DNA of 64,000 bases, taken from positions 738,079-802,078 of the forward strand of contig FJOG01000018.1 of the NCBI GenBank assembly GCA_900073065.1. Reading direction: 5' to 3'. Below, piece after piece: positions 10,524 through 22,337 of the stretch. Within the stretch, counting starts at the first letter, position 1. Each line of letters begins with the position of its first letter. The translations under genes were made by a program, and so were the position numbers. The stretch is from Phialocephala subalpina. Its lineage: Eukaryota > Ascomycota > Leotiomycetes > Helotiales > Mollisiaceae. The notes beneath the pieces are model-generated. The model was not told the origin of the DNA, ran no database searches, and worked only from the letters and a program-made list of their open reading frames with translations.

Positions 10524-10949
10524 ATTAATTTCTCAGAGCTGAAATTTATATGAGGCACTATCGAGTTATAGGCTAGCTTAGGAGAAAATGAGAGACTTAA
10601 AGTGAACATCCGTGCGCTGATAATCTGAAGTAAATAAATCCTTTTCTAGTGTACCATTTCACTTGGGGCTGTAAATAACTTGCAATAATAGTGTGCAAGT
10701 ATTTCTAAGCCCAGCTGGATCACATAACCAAAGTTGCTCATTGTCACCTTATCCCAACAACCTGGAAAGAGGCCAGTTTTGACTACCGGGCTATGCCTAA
10801 TCCATGTTCGACCTCTCTGGTGGCTGGAACATAGTAATTTGTAGTACTACAGCTGCGAACACGCCAGCTTGCAACACTATACATCAAAGGAATGTCGTCT
10901 GAAGTATTACACCTTGACATACTGCAGCATGATGTACGTGCTAAATTTG

Positions 10950-11011
10950 TACTTCAGGCCGGAGCAGTCTGATTTGTAGTACTACAACTCGGACTGCCTC
11001 CGCCTGAAGTA
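10950..11011. repeat. Imperfect inverted repeat (hairpin)
   Basis: ACTTCAGGCCGGAGCAGTC at the left pairs with GACTGCCTCCGCCTGAAGT at the right, with a few mismatches. The loop is itself the palindrome TTGTAGTACTACAA. May be a remnant of a small foldback element; no protein. Confidence 0.5.
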
Positions 11012-11439
11012 TGGATTTACTGCATAGTAAAACATAGAGTACACCCACTTTTAACACTGGAACTTGAACTACTTCGGCTTCTAATACAATAATGCGACGT
11101 ATTCTGGTAGCTTTTACTTTTCAATAACTGGATTACCTAAGATATATTGCTTAATAGGAGCAATATTAAGTTTCCGGTTATCCTGCGAGCTTCACTTTTC
11201 AAGTACATTTGTAATGAAGCATACTCGGAATAATTGTCTTCATGCGCGATGTTATATCCTTATTGATCTATATAATTCCCGTGATAGTCCTTTCTATAGT
11301 AGTATGGGCATCTCTGTCACGCTATGTAGCCGTGGTGATATCTGGGTAAACTCTTTAGGGAAGCTCTTCGGCTGACTATGCGCCACTGCTATAGTCTTGG
11401 CAAATCCATGGTACATGGCCCGGCGATATCCTGGTAACG

Positions 11440-11640
11440 CGAAGGGAATACTAGTGCGCTATCATCATAAATATCGGGGGTCTGTTTGCGATGAGGACGT
11501 AGAGAGTGGTGGCAGAGGAAGGAATTCGCGAAGCGAGGGTTTATTCGGTGATGCTTAGTCAGTGTTCGTGACGCCTAAGAGAGGACTAGCGGCGAAAGAG
11601 TCTTAGCAGTCCCGAGGATCTACCGCGAGGTGCGACTTTG
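11440..11640. repeat. Dispersed repeat fragment
   Basis: Contains diverged matches to 6325-6440 in its first half and to 7750-7820 in its second half, joined in one place. This suggests it is the more complete copy of the repeat. Confidence 0.45.
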
Positions 11641-11854
11641 CTGGTTCCGTTCAGATGGTTGATGCAGTCTGGCTATGAGTCAGGACAGCATTGCTGAAAG
11701 AAATCATGAAGTGTCCAGGATGCGCGACTTGTTGAACGATATATGAATTCTTAAAAAACGTCAGCACTGATGTGGCGTCGTGAATCATCCAGGAATTATT
11801 TGAGAGCCATGAACTCTTACGGATGTGCGAGGAGGTTTTGATGCCGCACTGGGT

Positions 11855-12311
11855 TTGGAGGAGACGATGGGATTTGGATAAGCACTGATGGAGAGCAGAG
11901 AGAGTGGAAGGGTAGAGTACACGATTCTGCGCGTTTTGGAGACTAGAGAGCTGACGAGTTAGAGTAGACAGCGTTCCATCTGACCTCTATCTCCGAACCT
12001 CACTCGTTCCTGCTTCGATGCGAACCTCATTGCCTCCACTTTCGTGATTCGAAGATCCATTGAGCTATTGAAACAAGAACTAGCTGCATGGACAAGCTAT
12101 GGGCTACGAGCGAGAGGCTAAGGAGACCCAATACCCCGCTCTGGTTATCACCCAGAAGCAGACGACGGATTTCGATTTAAGTTTCAAGGAAGCGCTCTTC
12201 GAGCTGTATGTTGTGTAGGCATTCTTTCGTGAATTGGACTCGTAGTCTACAAGGCACAAACTTAGCTGTCATCGATTCTAAAGAAGGGCTTCGAGGTGTA
12301 ATTATGGCCGG
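11855..12311 (+). repeat. Dispersed diverged repeat, copy B
   Basis: Partner of 736-1168. The conserved blocks keep the same order and similar spacing over more than 400 bp, with heavy substitution. It lies about 550 bp upstream of a HET-domain pseudogene. Confidence 0.5.
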
Positions 12312-12867
12312 TGTTTGCTTCAGACCACTGCCTGACGTTATGTCTCAAAATCTGAAATTGCCTTTTCACACATCACGCAGCCGGCTTTTTTAAGTCGAGC
12401 GGCGGCAGTGGCTTTCCATTCAGTGGCTCGGTGTGCTGTTTGGTGGCTTATTGAGCACAGCCCCGCTTCGACTCTATTCTGCATCTCGTTCCTCATCAGT
12501 ACCGTAGTCTTTGAATTCTTGCAACGCATCTTCTCCGCCTTCTGGGAATAAGGATAGTGAACTTCATTCCCCTCTCGCACAATTGTTGTTCACGTATCCC
12601 TTGAAGCGTAAATACGCCAATCTGCTGCCCAGAGGCTCTATTTCCAGCCGAGGGTTTCAAGGCTGAAGAGTCATCCCGTTGTAGCTTTCAGGCTACTTGT
12701 GCGTCCAGTTGGTTGAGGACAATAAAGCACAGTGTCTAGTTTCGTGGAATGTTGGCAAACATGAGTGTACCATGAAAGTAGATGAGCATGGCATCGTACA
12801 GTCCAAGGTCAGTATCGCATTTCATAAGGAGTCCCCATTTTAAGCTAACGCCTCGATAGCTCTTTTC

Positions 12868-13870
12868 ATGCCCCAGATCCTGAACTGCCCCACTATCTTT
12901 ACAAACGTCTAAAATTGACGAGCGAGCATTCGATCCGGTTACTTACCCTATATTCACATCCCGACAAAGAAAACAATATCAATTGTTCGCTAGATGTTCA
13001 TAAACTCAACGAACTTTCACTTTATTCACGCGTTCTCTCAATCCCAGCCAAAGTCAAGTCGATGAAGTTAGACGATTACTTGTACTGAGCTTCACAGCCA
13101 TCTCATACTCGTGGGGATCGCCCAATTTTACGAAAGAGATTTTTTTGCCATCGAAAGCCAATCACTGAAAATCTCTACATCGCTCTGAAACAATTTCGAG
13201 ATGCAGACGCCAACAGGAAACTATGGATTGATGCTCTCTGCATCGATCAGGACAATATGGTCGAAAGAAGTCATCAAGTGTCTAAGATGCGCGAGATCTA
13301 TGCGCAGGCAGACTGCGTGCTTGTATTGCTTGGGGAAGCGATAGGGGAATCAAGAACCGACGAGGACAGTGATGACATGCGAGCTATTTATCCATGGGTA
13401 CCAGAACCGTCAGGACTAACATGGCCACAAGATGTTGCTTCTACGAAAGATTGGTCGACAAATTCGGTGCGAGATATCGCTCCTCGGGATTACTGGACAC
13501 GGACATGGATCATCCAAGAATTTGTGCTTCCATTCCACGTCATTTTGCAATGCGGGAACGAGAGATTCGACTGGGTGACTTTAGTTCATGACTCCTCGTT
13601 CGGTCAACTGGTAGCCACCGAATCTCCTATGTGGGGTTTGATTTCACTGAAGCAAAAACGAAACCACTGGTCGGCTTTGGCGCTGGAGATTTTCGTGTGA
13701 AAATCCACCTAGTAGATGCAATCCGGGCAGTTTCTCAAGCACAGGCAACGGATCCGAGGGACAAGGTCTATGGAGTTCTTGGTTTGGCCGAAGAACAGGA
13801 AGTCAACGAGCTAGTGCCAGACTATTCACTTTCACCATGCGAAGTGTTCTATCAAGCTTGCAAGTCATAG
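12868..13870 (+). pseudogene. HET-domain protein pseudogene
   Basis: Second decayed HET gene, plus strand. Translation in three frames gives YKRLKLTSEHSIRLLTLYS at the start, AISYSWGSPNF (about 13100), then ITENLYIALKQFRDAD and KLWIDALCIDQDN, MREIYAQADCVLVLLG, RDYWTRTWIIQEF, and, after another frame change near 13640, ATDPRDKVYGVLGL with PDYSLSPCEVFYQACK. A stop interrupts the frame near 13087 and at least two frameshifts are needed. This member is closer to the WIDALCIDQ subtype than to the copy at 4710-6117 (WIDLLRIIQDD), so the two are not recent duplicates of each other. Confidence 0.82.
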
Positions 13871-14981
13871 CCAAGTACGATACATATGATATAGGATTTG
13901 AGGCAGGGTGGGCGTTGTCGATACATCGGTACAAACTCCTTAAGCAGGATGGCCATTATCTTCAAACATACAACTGGCCTTGAAATATCGTGGATATTGT
14001 GCGGAAGGCGGAACAAGTAAAGGACAATGGGGATTACCACCATTGAATGGCTTGTTAAATCATTCATGAACGGTCGCCGATATGAATCTAAGTTTGCAAT
14101 TATCGGATACCAAAGGGGTCGCTCAGGCCGTAGAGCGGATTCGAGTACTGTTGACGTTGACCGTCGTCATCGAGAACATATCGAACGTGTTGTCTGTGCA
14201 ACTTTGTTCTGTAGAAGGAATCCTGTATTTTCATTTCCAGTGTCTTCTTCACGTCGCTCGTGAGTGGGCTCAGCAGATTCCAGTCAGTTGCGGGGTCCTC
14301 ATCATGATACTCGAGTGAGTGGTTCTGGTCATGGGATGGTGTCGTCGTGTAAAGAAGCTCGAGTCACTGGGTCGGAAGCAGATGCGCATGGGTCAGACGC
14401 CCCACATCCTGCTGCAGTCCTGTTTTCCATCTCGTGAATGTGTACTGCCTTTGTTGTTTTCTTGTCTTTCAAGTATCCTCATACTTTCGCAGATATTTGT
14501 TGAGCATCACTCGCACTTTTGATGTTCTCGTCAGTACTCCAGGCGCCACCACGTTTGCGGCTCAGAGGCGCTGTTCATGGAGGCGATAATTATTGTGCAG
14601 CAGATTGTTCCTGTTTTCTGAGATTCTGGCTTTTCGTGCGTTCACGTTATGATTAGGCTGCATGGAGCGAAGCACTCTGGGAGAATATGACTGTCGATCT
14701 GCGGGGTGATGACTCGGCAGAGCACGAACCGAGCCCATATCTCCGAGCCAGGTACAGATTTAACGTGACGCTAGTTCAAGTCAGCTCCCTGTTCCTGTTC
14801 TTGAGCTTTTACAGTGGTCCATGCCTTGGGGTTAGGTCGTCTGATACTGCACCGAGACCCCTCTTCGTAGCATAAACAGCTGCAGGTAGTCTCTTTACTT
14901 TTCCTATTCTATAGCTATGCATAATTATTAGGTATTTTCGTTTATTTCCATTTCGCGGGGTGTTAAAGTAACGTTGCTCTA
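13871..14981. other. No gene seen
   Basis: Short frames only. May include unrecognisable 3' remains of the HET pseudogene and, at its end, the promoter of the GH78 gene (ATAAATACATATAAGAG near 14990 resembles a TATA element). Confidence 0.4.
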
Positions 14982-17656
14982 ATGTCCGGCATAAATACAT
15001 ATAAGAGGCGACTTTGTTTTGGCCTACTTGCCATCCCAGTCGGCTGTACAATCTTTCTTGACTGGACAATGATAGTCAATTCGCCCACAAGTTACTATGT
15101 TCTTCCAAGCGTTATTGCGTTGGGTCTGGGCCTGTCCGATGTCGTAGAGGCCATCACAAGGCCAGCAGTCAATGCTCGAAGCCAAACTTCATATACGCCG
15201 GTCGCTTTCGCTATTGGAACAGCGCCAATTATTGATAGCCTCCAGCCTCTATCTGAAAATGCAGTGATATTGAGCCCCTCGGCTCCAGTATTAACTCTCG
15301 ACTATGGAGCAAACGTCGCAGGATTTCCATATTTTGATGTCACGTCCCTTGCGGGACCTGCGGCGCAGATCGAACTGAAATATTCGGAACAATTTGAAGG
15401 GTTGAACTTGAAGACTGGAGACGGACCTTGGTATTTCACCACGCCATGTTTAAACTGCGCGGTAATGGCTGATATGTCCCTAGGCTCTACGCCCTTGGTC
15501 TTATGAACTCATTTCGTACCGAGACATTCAATATCACCACAGCCGGCACGACGGAATCTTTTTTCATTCAGGGTGGGCAACGCTGGCAAACTGTGACGCT
15601 GTTATCAAATACATCGGTCACCATTGCCAGTGTTGGATTCAAAGCCTCAGTCGACATAGAACCTCTAGATAATCTCGTCGGAAAATTCTCGTCTTCCAGC
15701 GATGTCTATGACGGGCTATGGGGTCTTGGAGCGCGCGCCGTACAGGCATCTTGTGTCGAGGCAAACTCACAACCCTCGACTTGGGAGATTTCCAACGATG
15801 GTGCACTTATTCGTGGACAGTATCCTGGTGTTTCTGCAAAGGGTACGAATTATGGTGACTACACCATGTCATTTTCCACAAAGATCACCAGAGGCGGGAG
15901 TGGCTGGAGAGTTGCTGCAGGTCCTAACGGCGGATACGGAGCCTACTTCGTACTGACTAGCGATGGTCCTCAACTTTTGAGTACAGATACCTCCATTGTT
16001 CCACCAAACAGCGTGATTGCCGGCTACGGATTCAGTATTGTTAACTTTTATCTGTCGTCTGCTCCCCCGCTATACTACTCAAATCCTTTCCCGATTTCTG
16101 AGAATGAGTGGTATCGCGTTAGTACTACCATCACCTCGTCAGGATACAACATTTCAGTCAACGGCACGCAGTTTGCCTTTGTTCCTTACACAACCTTCCT
16201 GCCATATGTCAACGCAGGATTTGGCGGAACGAATCTCATCACGACTGGGTCGTGGGGGTTTGGCCCTTTCATGGATCAGGCAGCATATGTCAAGGATGTC
16301 GAAGTTGTTGAACAGGATGGAACTGTGCTCTATACCAACCCGCTCACCTCAACGGACATTCTACAGGAATATCTCGTTGCTTCCAACTCTTACGCTGTGT
16401 GTTTGGACGGAGCGAAGCGAGATCGAGAAATCTGGATTGGAGATTTTGTGCATACCGCCCGTGAGCTAGCAGCCAGTACAGGCCGATACGATTTCATCCA
16501 AAGCATGATCGAGTTCGAATTCCTGGGTCAATTCACTTCAGGACCCGCGGCTGGGATCGTCCCTATTCAAGATTCGATGGGCTCTGGACCTCAATTCCAA
16601 TCAGTCTATTATCCGTCTCAATACAGCGAAACAGACTACCAACTTTTCTTCCTCCTCACCCTTGGTGACTATTTCGCTCTAACGTCAGACACTGCCCTCC
16701 TATCCAAATATTGGAGCGGGACTAAATTGCTCGTCGAAGCTATGGTCAACACATATCTCGAACCCTCGACAGGTTTACTCGCCAACTCATCCGCCTTCTG
16801 GTTCACAGCTCAAGGCTACCAAAACGCCGCCGCACCAACTGCACTATTCGCCATCGCCCTAAAACAACTTGCCATAGTAGCGAAAGCCCTCGATGACACA
16901 ATAACAGCCTCCCACTACACAACCCTCTACACAAACCTCAGCAAAGCAATCAACACCCAACTATGGAACCCCTCTTCCGGCTTCTACGCAACAGCACTCA
17001 ACGACCTAAGCGAAACATCAATCCTAGCAAACGCATTCACCATCCGCGCCCTCATCGCAAACACCACACAGGCAACAACCGCCATCCAATCCCTCTCCAC
17101 CCTCTTCTACCTCATCGGATACAAAGACTCAACGGCAATCGGCAACAGTCCCACCACACAACTATCCCCCAACGTCCAAGGTTTCCTTCTCGAATCTCTC
17201 TTCATCGCTTACAAACAACTAAACGTCACTTCTGACATCGTTCTACCCGTGTTGAAAAATCTACTAGATGTATACTGGCCCAAGATGTTAAATCAGAATG
17301 AGTATTATACGGGCTGTAGCTGGGAATATGTGTATGCGAATGGGAGCCCGGGGATTGGGATTTTTACGTCTTTATGTCATCCGTGGGGAGGGGCGCCGAC
17401 TTATGTTTTGACAGATTATATGTTGGGGGTTAGGAGGGAGTTGATGGAGACTGGGGAATATGGGTGGGTTTTTGATCCTGTGTTGGAGTTGGCACAAGGT
17501 TTGGGTTTGACGTGGGTTAATGGGACGGTACCGCTTCAGGGGGGTGGGTGGATTGAGGCGGGGTGGAAGATTGAAGGCGGGAGTGTGACGTCGAATCTTG
17601 AAGTTGTTGGGGCATTGGGGGTGGATGTGGTAAACAAGATCCCGAGTCAGGTGTGA
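14982..17656 (+). CDS. GH78 alpha-L-rhamnosidase-like secreted protein
   Basis: Probable plant-polysaccharide or flavonoid-glycoside hydrolase of family GH78, acting outside the cell. One intron is needed: donor GTATTT at 15431, CTGAT branch site, acceptor TAG at 15483. It joins GDGPW to LYALGLMNSFRTETFNI and repairs the frame. Order of domains: N-terminal beta-sandwich (LDYGANVAG, FIQGGQRWQTV), an inserted concanavalin-like segment (roughly residues 290-460, SWGFGPFMDQAAYVKDVEV at its end), then the six-hairpin catalytic domain with DGAKRDREIWIGDF, where acidic residues sit in the catalytic groove of GH78, and a C-terminal beta-domain from about GLGLTWVNG. Several N-glycosylation sequons. 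The start is uncertain: ATG 14982 gives 873 aa; ATG 15069 gives 844 aa with a signal-peptide-like N-terminus and lies after the TATA-like sequence. Substrate cannot be read from sequence. Confidence 0.8.
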
Positions 17657-18293
17657 TGGAGGCTTCTTGTTGAGATGCCGTATGTTCCGGACGTCTCATG
17701 AGTAGGTTTTGCAGCGTTGAAATCGCCGTACATGGTATAATGTAAATATTCTTCAACATTCCTGGATTTGAGAGTACGAAGAAGGACATTGATGAAGATA
17801 TCCCGAAAAATCCTCGCCGAAAAAGGAGGCACCCTCCGCCTACCGGAGACCAACCCCGACTCCGCCAAGCCAAAAACCACAGCATTCAACATCTGGACCC
17901 TGAAAAAAGTGCTGATGTGCAACAAACTCTCAAGCTCTCAAGTCTAATTGGACATCGATAGGCGAATCTCTCCGGCAATTGGAGTGTAGTACGGCCGTAG
18001 CGAAGCGACTCAAAGCGAGTATGCTGGTATCCGTTGGTTCCCGAAAGTTAAAAGAATAAACAGGGGATGAATCAAGGAATAGATCGGATAGATATGATGA
18101 GACTGAAAGATAGACCTAAAAAGAAGAGTGAGATGAGGATCGGAAATACGTGTGAAGGAGAGAGAGAGAGAGAGAGAGAGAGCCAGCATGCAGAGATAGC
18201 ACTCAATTCATTCTATGCCTCCTTCCTGCAAATGCTACCAATGCTATGCTACCCATACGCCCTCGCAAGCCACAGAACATCTTCTTCTGATAC
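17657..18293. other. Convergent 3' spacer with AG microsatellite
   Basis: Between the convergent GH78 and SRP72 genes. Contains a (GA)n tract at 18158-18182. No gene. Confidence 0.55.
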
Positions 18294-20305
18294 TCATTTC
18301 TTCCCCTTCTTCTTCTTCGCCTTCCCACCACCTCCACCACCCTGCGTCTTCTCAACCTTAACCGTCCCCGCACCTCCCGCCAACTCCAAACTCTCTTCTT
18401 CCTTCACCACTCCACCTTGAGTCAAATCTGCCGCCTTCTTCTTCCCCTTCTTGCCTTTCGCTCGATAAGTACTTCGATCCCTCAACGGCAGCCATCTCTC
18501 GGGATCCATTTTCTTCCCTTCCTCAAAGTCCTTCGGCATCTTCGATTTCTTGATCTTGCGCTTCTTAGGCTCCTGAGCAGGCTTCTGTATCTCAGTTTCC
18601 GCAGCACGTTTCTTGCTCGCTGGTACGGCTGGAGTGAAGGTGGGGATACCTGCTTCTTCTAATGCCTCTGCATCGATTCCGGAGATGAGGCGGGAGACCG
18701 GAGTAAGTTTTTCAAGCTCGGATGAGACATTCGAGAGGTCAATTGCGGCGTAGGATGCGACATAACCGGCGATGGCGGTGCGGTCGTTGGGATCTTGGGA
18801 GCGGAGACTGGTGAAGATTTCTCCTGCTTTGGAGAGATCTTCTGGGTTGGAGGAGTCGAGGAGAGCGGTTCCTGCTGCACGGAGCAGGGAGACTGAAGGC
18901 TTGGATTTCCGACGCCAGTAAGTTGCTGCTTTCGCTAACTCGGTCTTTATAGGTGCTTTGCGGCCGGAGAGACGGTATAGAGAGATTAGGACGGCGACAA
19001 GACCGGGGGCGAAACGAACGTCTTGGTCCTGTGGTACGGTGGACTCTTCTAAGCGCTTGAAGAAGGTTTCTAGGAGGTTGATGGCAGGTCCAGGGTTGTT
19101 GGTCAATATGTAGAGCTGGATGATCACTAGGATAAGGCCAACGTCGTTTGGTCGCTTCTCCAGAAGTGGTAGGATGGCCTTGAGACTGGCTTTCCCAGAC
19201 TCGTTATTTGCATGAGCTGCTGCATTGATAACAGATAGCGTACTGACATATGGCGAAATGGTTGGCGAAGGAGATTTTGAGATAATAGAGGCAGTCGAGT
19301 ATGCAACTCCAGAGTACTTCTGTGATTGTATATCAATAGCATATTTGTTGAGTTTCAGCAGGCTGGATTGATGTTCGAAGAACTTCTCTCCGTGAGATAG
19401 TTTTGGGACAGAGTCGAAGATACGTTGTGTGATATAGGGGTTTTCGTAGGAAGTAGATGAAGCTAAGGCATTGTTTTGAGCAATCACTCGAGATGGTGGT
19501 TCAGGGACACTATTGCTGTTAGTAATGCGTTTCAAAAGAGGAGCATGCCATACTCAGCGATGTTGATCATTTTATAAAATGCTTCGGCTTCTTCCAACTT
19601 TCCAAGCTTCGTGAAAACATAGGCTTGCTGCACCATGATTGGCAACACTTCAGCCCTCTTCTCCTCATCACTCAATTCGTCCAATGCTTCGCAGAGATCT
19701 CTGGCTCTCTTCAGCAATACACTGCCTGCGCCAAGATCTCCACGAGCAATGCATCCACAGGCCGCGTTGTAGGATGTCTCGAACGCCTCCAGATCCTCTC
19801 GTGAGGGTTTCTTTCTGCTCGATTCGACCTTATCGCCATTACCCTGCCATTCTAATTGCGCGTCTGCCGCCGAGCTGTTGATCCTCAAATCGTTTTCCTC
19901 CCCTTCGATCGATCCTTGGTGTGCGGTCAATTCTTTGTAAATGCGGGCAGCATCCTCGAACTTCTCTGCACGGTATGCCACTTGCGCAGCTACATGTTGC
20001 AGGCCCCTCTTCTTTCTTCCTTGCGCAAGATCCTCTGCTTCTGCGAGCTTCCCAGTCTTGTACAGCGCATATGCCTTCTCGAGAACGCAGCGCTCTGCCA
20101 GTTTGTCTCCGCCATCGTCGAGGGCTCGCAGCGCGTCGTCGAATCGGTCCAGCTTTAGCAGAGCCACAACGCGAGTATGTAATGCATCGGGATCGTTCTT
20201 CTTCGCTTTCAGAACAGCATTGGCGGCCTTGAGGACTTCATCGTGGTCTTCGATCGTTGAGCCCCGCAGGAGTGAGGTGAGGGTAGCCGAGGGATTGGAC
20301 GTCAT
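18294..20305 (-). CDS. SRP72: Signal recognition particle subunit SRP72
   Basis: Component of the signal recognition particle that binds 7SL RNA with SRP68 and helps deliver secretory ribosome-nascent chains to the ER. Two exons, 20305-19554 and 19509-18294. The 44-nt intron has donor GTATGG, branch ACTAAC and acceptor TAG, and joins NIA to DVPEPPSRV in frame; 655 aa. The N-terminal two thirds are TPR-like helical repeats (KANDPDALHTRVVALLKLDRFDDAL-type repeats, then KLGKLEEAEAFYK). The C-terminus carries the diagnostic RNA-binding motif DPERWLPLRDRS and a lysine-rich tail. Length matches fungal SRP72. Divergent from the StuA-like gene. Confidence 0.93.
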
Positions 20306-21230
20306 GCTGTCGCACTGGCTTGTATTTTCTTAATCTCAGAACTTGTCGAACGTCAGCTTGGCCATGAAAGAGCCTGGAGGCCTCGAACTGATGATATTTG
20401 GAGTCGATATCACAACGTGGCCGAGTATGGAGGCCGGTCACGAGCTTGGCGGGGGAAAGCTTCAAAGTTCGTCGTGGGGTCGTCGGGCCCCGGCGAAACT
20501 AGTTCGCCTATTAACCAATGATAGAGAAGACACTAAAAGGGGAGCTACGGACGCAGGAAAGTATCTTTAGAGACAGCATTGAAACTAGGAGAAAAAGGCA
20601 CCAACGAAAGACAAGCTGTGGCTAATCAAGCATCGACTGTTGCATGTGCCTGTGCATGTTTATATACTATTGGAAATATCAACAAACTCAAGTATAAATG
20701 TTGTGCTGCTTCTTCTCCAACCGCCTGGGCTTGGTTACGATGATGCACTTTAGTCGATGGTGGTACACCCGTTCGTTCCAGGAGGTTACTTTCTGTGCCT
20801 CTCTTCACGTAAATTCCATACATGGGGCAGTGATCACCCGTTTCCATTCAGAGTTTTGGCAAACGAACGATCAAAAGGGAGCCAAACTATTGAAGGCGTT
20901 TCACTGTCCAGGGGGCGGGCGCATGGTTAGCGGGTAAGCGCCATGATCAATGCACGGCATGCACCCCAGTCGGGCTTCCAGGCAGCGTCGAGGGCGACAA
21001 GGCTGCACCTCATCCCTCACTCAGCACCTTCTTTTCTTCCGAGCCTCTCACCTTCTCTCTATTATATTTTCGATCTTTTCTGAGGGTCAAAGTCGATCTG
21101 TGTGCCTGCGTTCGACGTACATTCGCCCTGCAGATTGAAGACATTTAGTGGTTTCAATTCAGGCAAAGTAAGTTCAATCGCTCGTTATCACCCCGCATCT
21201 AAGACCTAAGCTGATTTCAAGGTATAGACG
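20306..21230. promoter_or_regulatory. Divergent promoter of SRP72 and the StuA-like gene
   Basis: No coding frame of note. Pyrimidine-rich stretch around 21000-21060 suits a long StuA leader. A plausible 5' UTR intron lies at 21168-21221. Confidence 0.45.
21168..21221 (+). other. Probable 5' UTR intron of the StuA-like gene
   Basis: Donor GTAAGT, internal CTAAG/GCTGAT branch-like sequence and acceptor AAG nine bases before the ATG; 54 nt. Long leaders with introns are known in fungal stuA genes. Confidence 0.45.
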
Positions 21231-22337
21231 ATGAACAAAGATACCTCCTCTACCCATCCAACCTCAACTTCAGCTCCAACTTACGGTCCTGCAATGGATC
21301 AAAGCTCCCCTCCTCCGCAAGGGCAAGTCCTCCCCGATCCCTCGAAGTACTACAGTATGGCACCTGCTCCTCAACAGCACGTTTCTCCATATGGACCCCC
21401 GCAACCACCCTCTGGCCAACAACAACATCTTCAGTCTCCTCCACAAACCCCTCAATCCGAACAAGGTCAATCGTACCCACAGTACTCCTACGATATCCAA
21501 CTCCGCTACCCCCAAACTCAACAACCTCCTCCACCACGCGCCTATCCCAATGCCCCCCAATACACTGGCGAACCACTACCACCAATGAACTTTGGGAATG
21601 TCGCAGAGCAGGGTGGACAAGGAAACTATCAGTTCGAGAGTCCGCAGAGCATGGATACAACGGGTCAGATTGCTCCTGTGGGCATGAAGCCGCGAGTCAC
21701 AGCTACACTGTGGGAGGATGAGTCTACACTATGCTTCCAGGTCGATGTCAAGGGAACTTGCGTTGCTCGCCGAGAAGGTATGTTTCCATGTCGCAGGATG
21801 CATGAAGCAGGGCCTAATATAAGCAGATAACCATATGATCAACGGCACCAAGCTACTCAACGTAGCAGGCATGACCCGCGGTCGACGAGATGGTATCCTG
21901 AAGAGCGAGAAATTGAAGCACGTAGTCAAGATTGGACCAATGCACTTGAAAGGCGTTTGGTAAGTCCCTTCGTTCCTGATATTCTCCCATCAAAATGTCC
22001 AAGACACTAACGAACACTCTCCAGGATTCCCTACGACCGCGCCCTCGATTTCGCGAACAAGGAAAAGATCACCGAGCTCCTGTATCCCCTCTTCGTTCAT
22101 AACATCGGCGCCCTTCTTCACCATCCTATCAATCGTGGATATGGAGCTGCGTCTTATTCCGATGCGTCACAATTGGCTCAATTGGCTCAGATTCCAAGAA
22201 GTCATGAAGGACTTCCTAGTCCTACGCACTCTCGTTCACAATCGCAGTCCCAGGTCCAAAGCCCAGTTCAAACTCACCCATCTTACATGTACTCGGCTCC
22301 ACCTCCTACACAAGTCCAAGGAGAACAGAGAGGATAA
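21231..22337 (+). CDS. stuA: StuA-like APSES-domain transcription factor (short form)
   Basis: Nuclear DNA-binding regulator of conidiophore and hyphal development in the StuA/Asm-1/Efg1 family. Three exons: 21231-21777, 21827-21959 and 22025-22337, with GTATGT and GTAAGT donors; 330 aa. Residues 1-150 are Pro/Gln/Ser-rich. The APSES domain begins at [20 protein letters not shown] and runs through [57 protein letters not shown] and [17 protein letters not shown], nearly identical to StuA. Only about 55 residues follow (Ser/Gln/Pro-rich), whereas typical filamentous StuA proteins are about 550-650 aa with a long C-terminal tail and a basic nuclear signal. I see no splice option that extends it. 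It may be a truncated or derived paralogue, and the genome may hold a full-length stuA elsewhere. Confidence 0.87.

Larger units (their letters stand above)
10524..12867. other. Gene-free repeat-bearing stretch
   Basis: No supportable gene. Carries an imperfect inverted repeat at 10950-11011 and two members of the dispersed repeat set (11440-11640 and 11855-12311). GTAGTACTAC palindromes occur at about 10840 and 10976. Confidence 0.5.

Noticed and set aside
18158..18182. (GA)n tract as a regulatory GAGA element
   Set aside because: It lies in a convergent 3' spacer; a plain microsatellite explains it.
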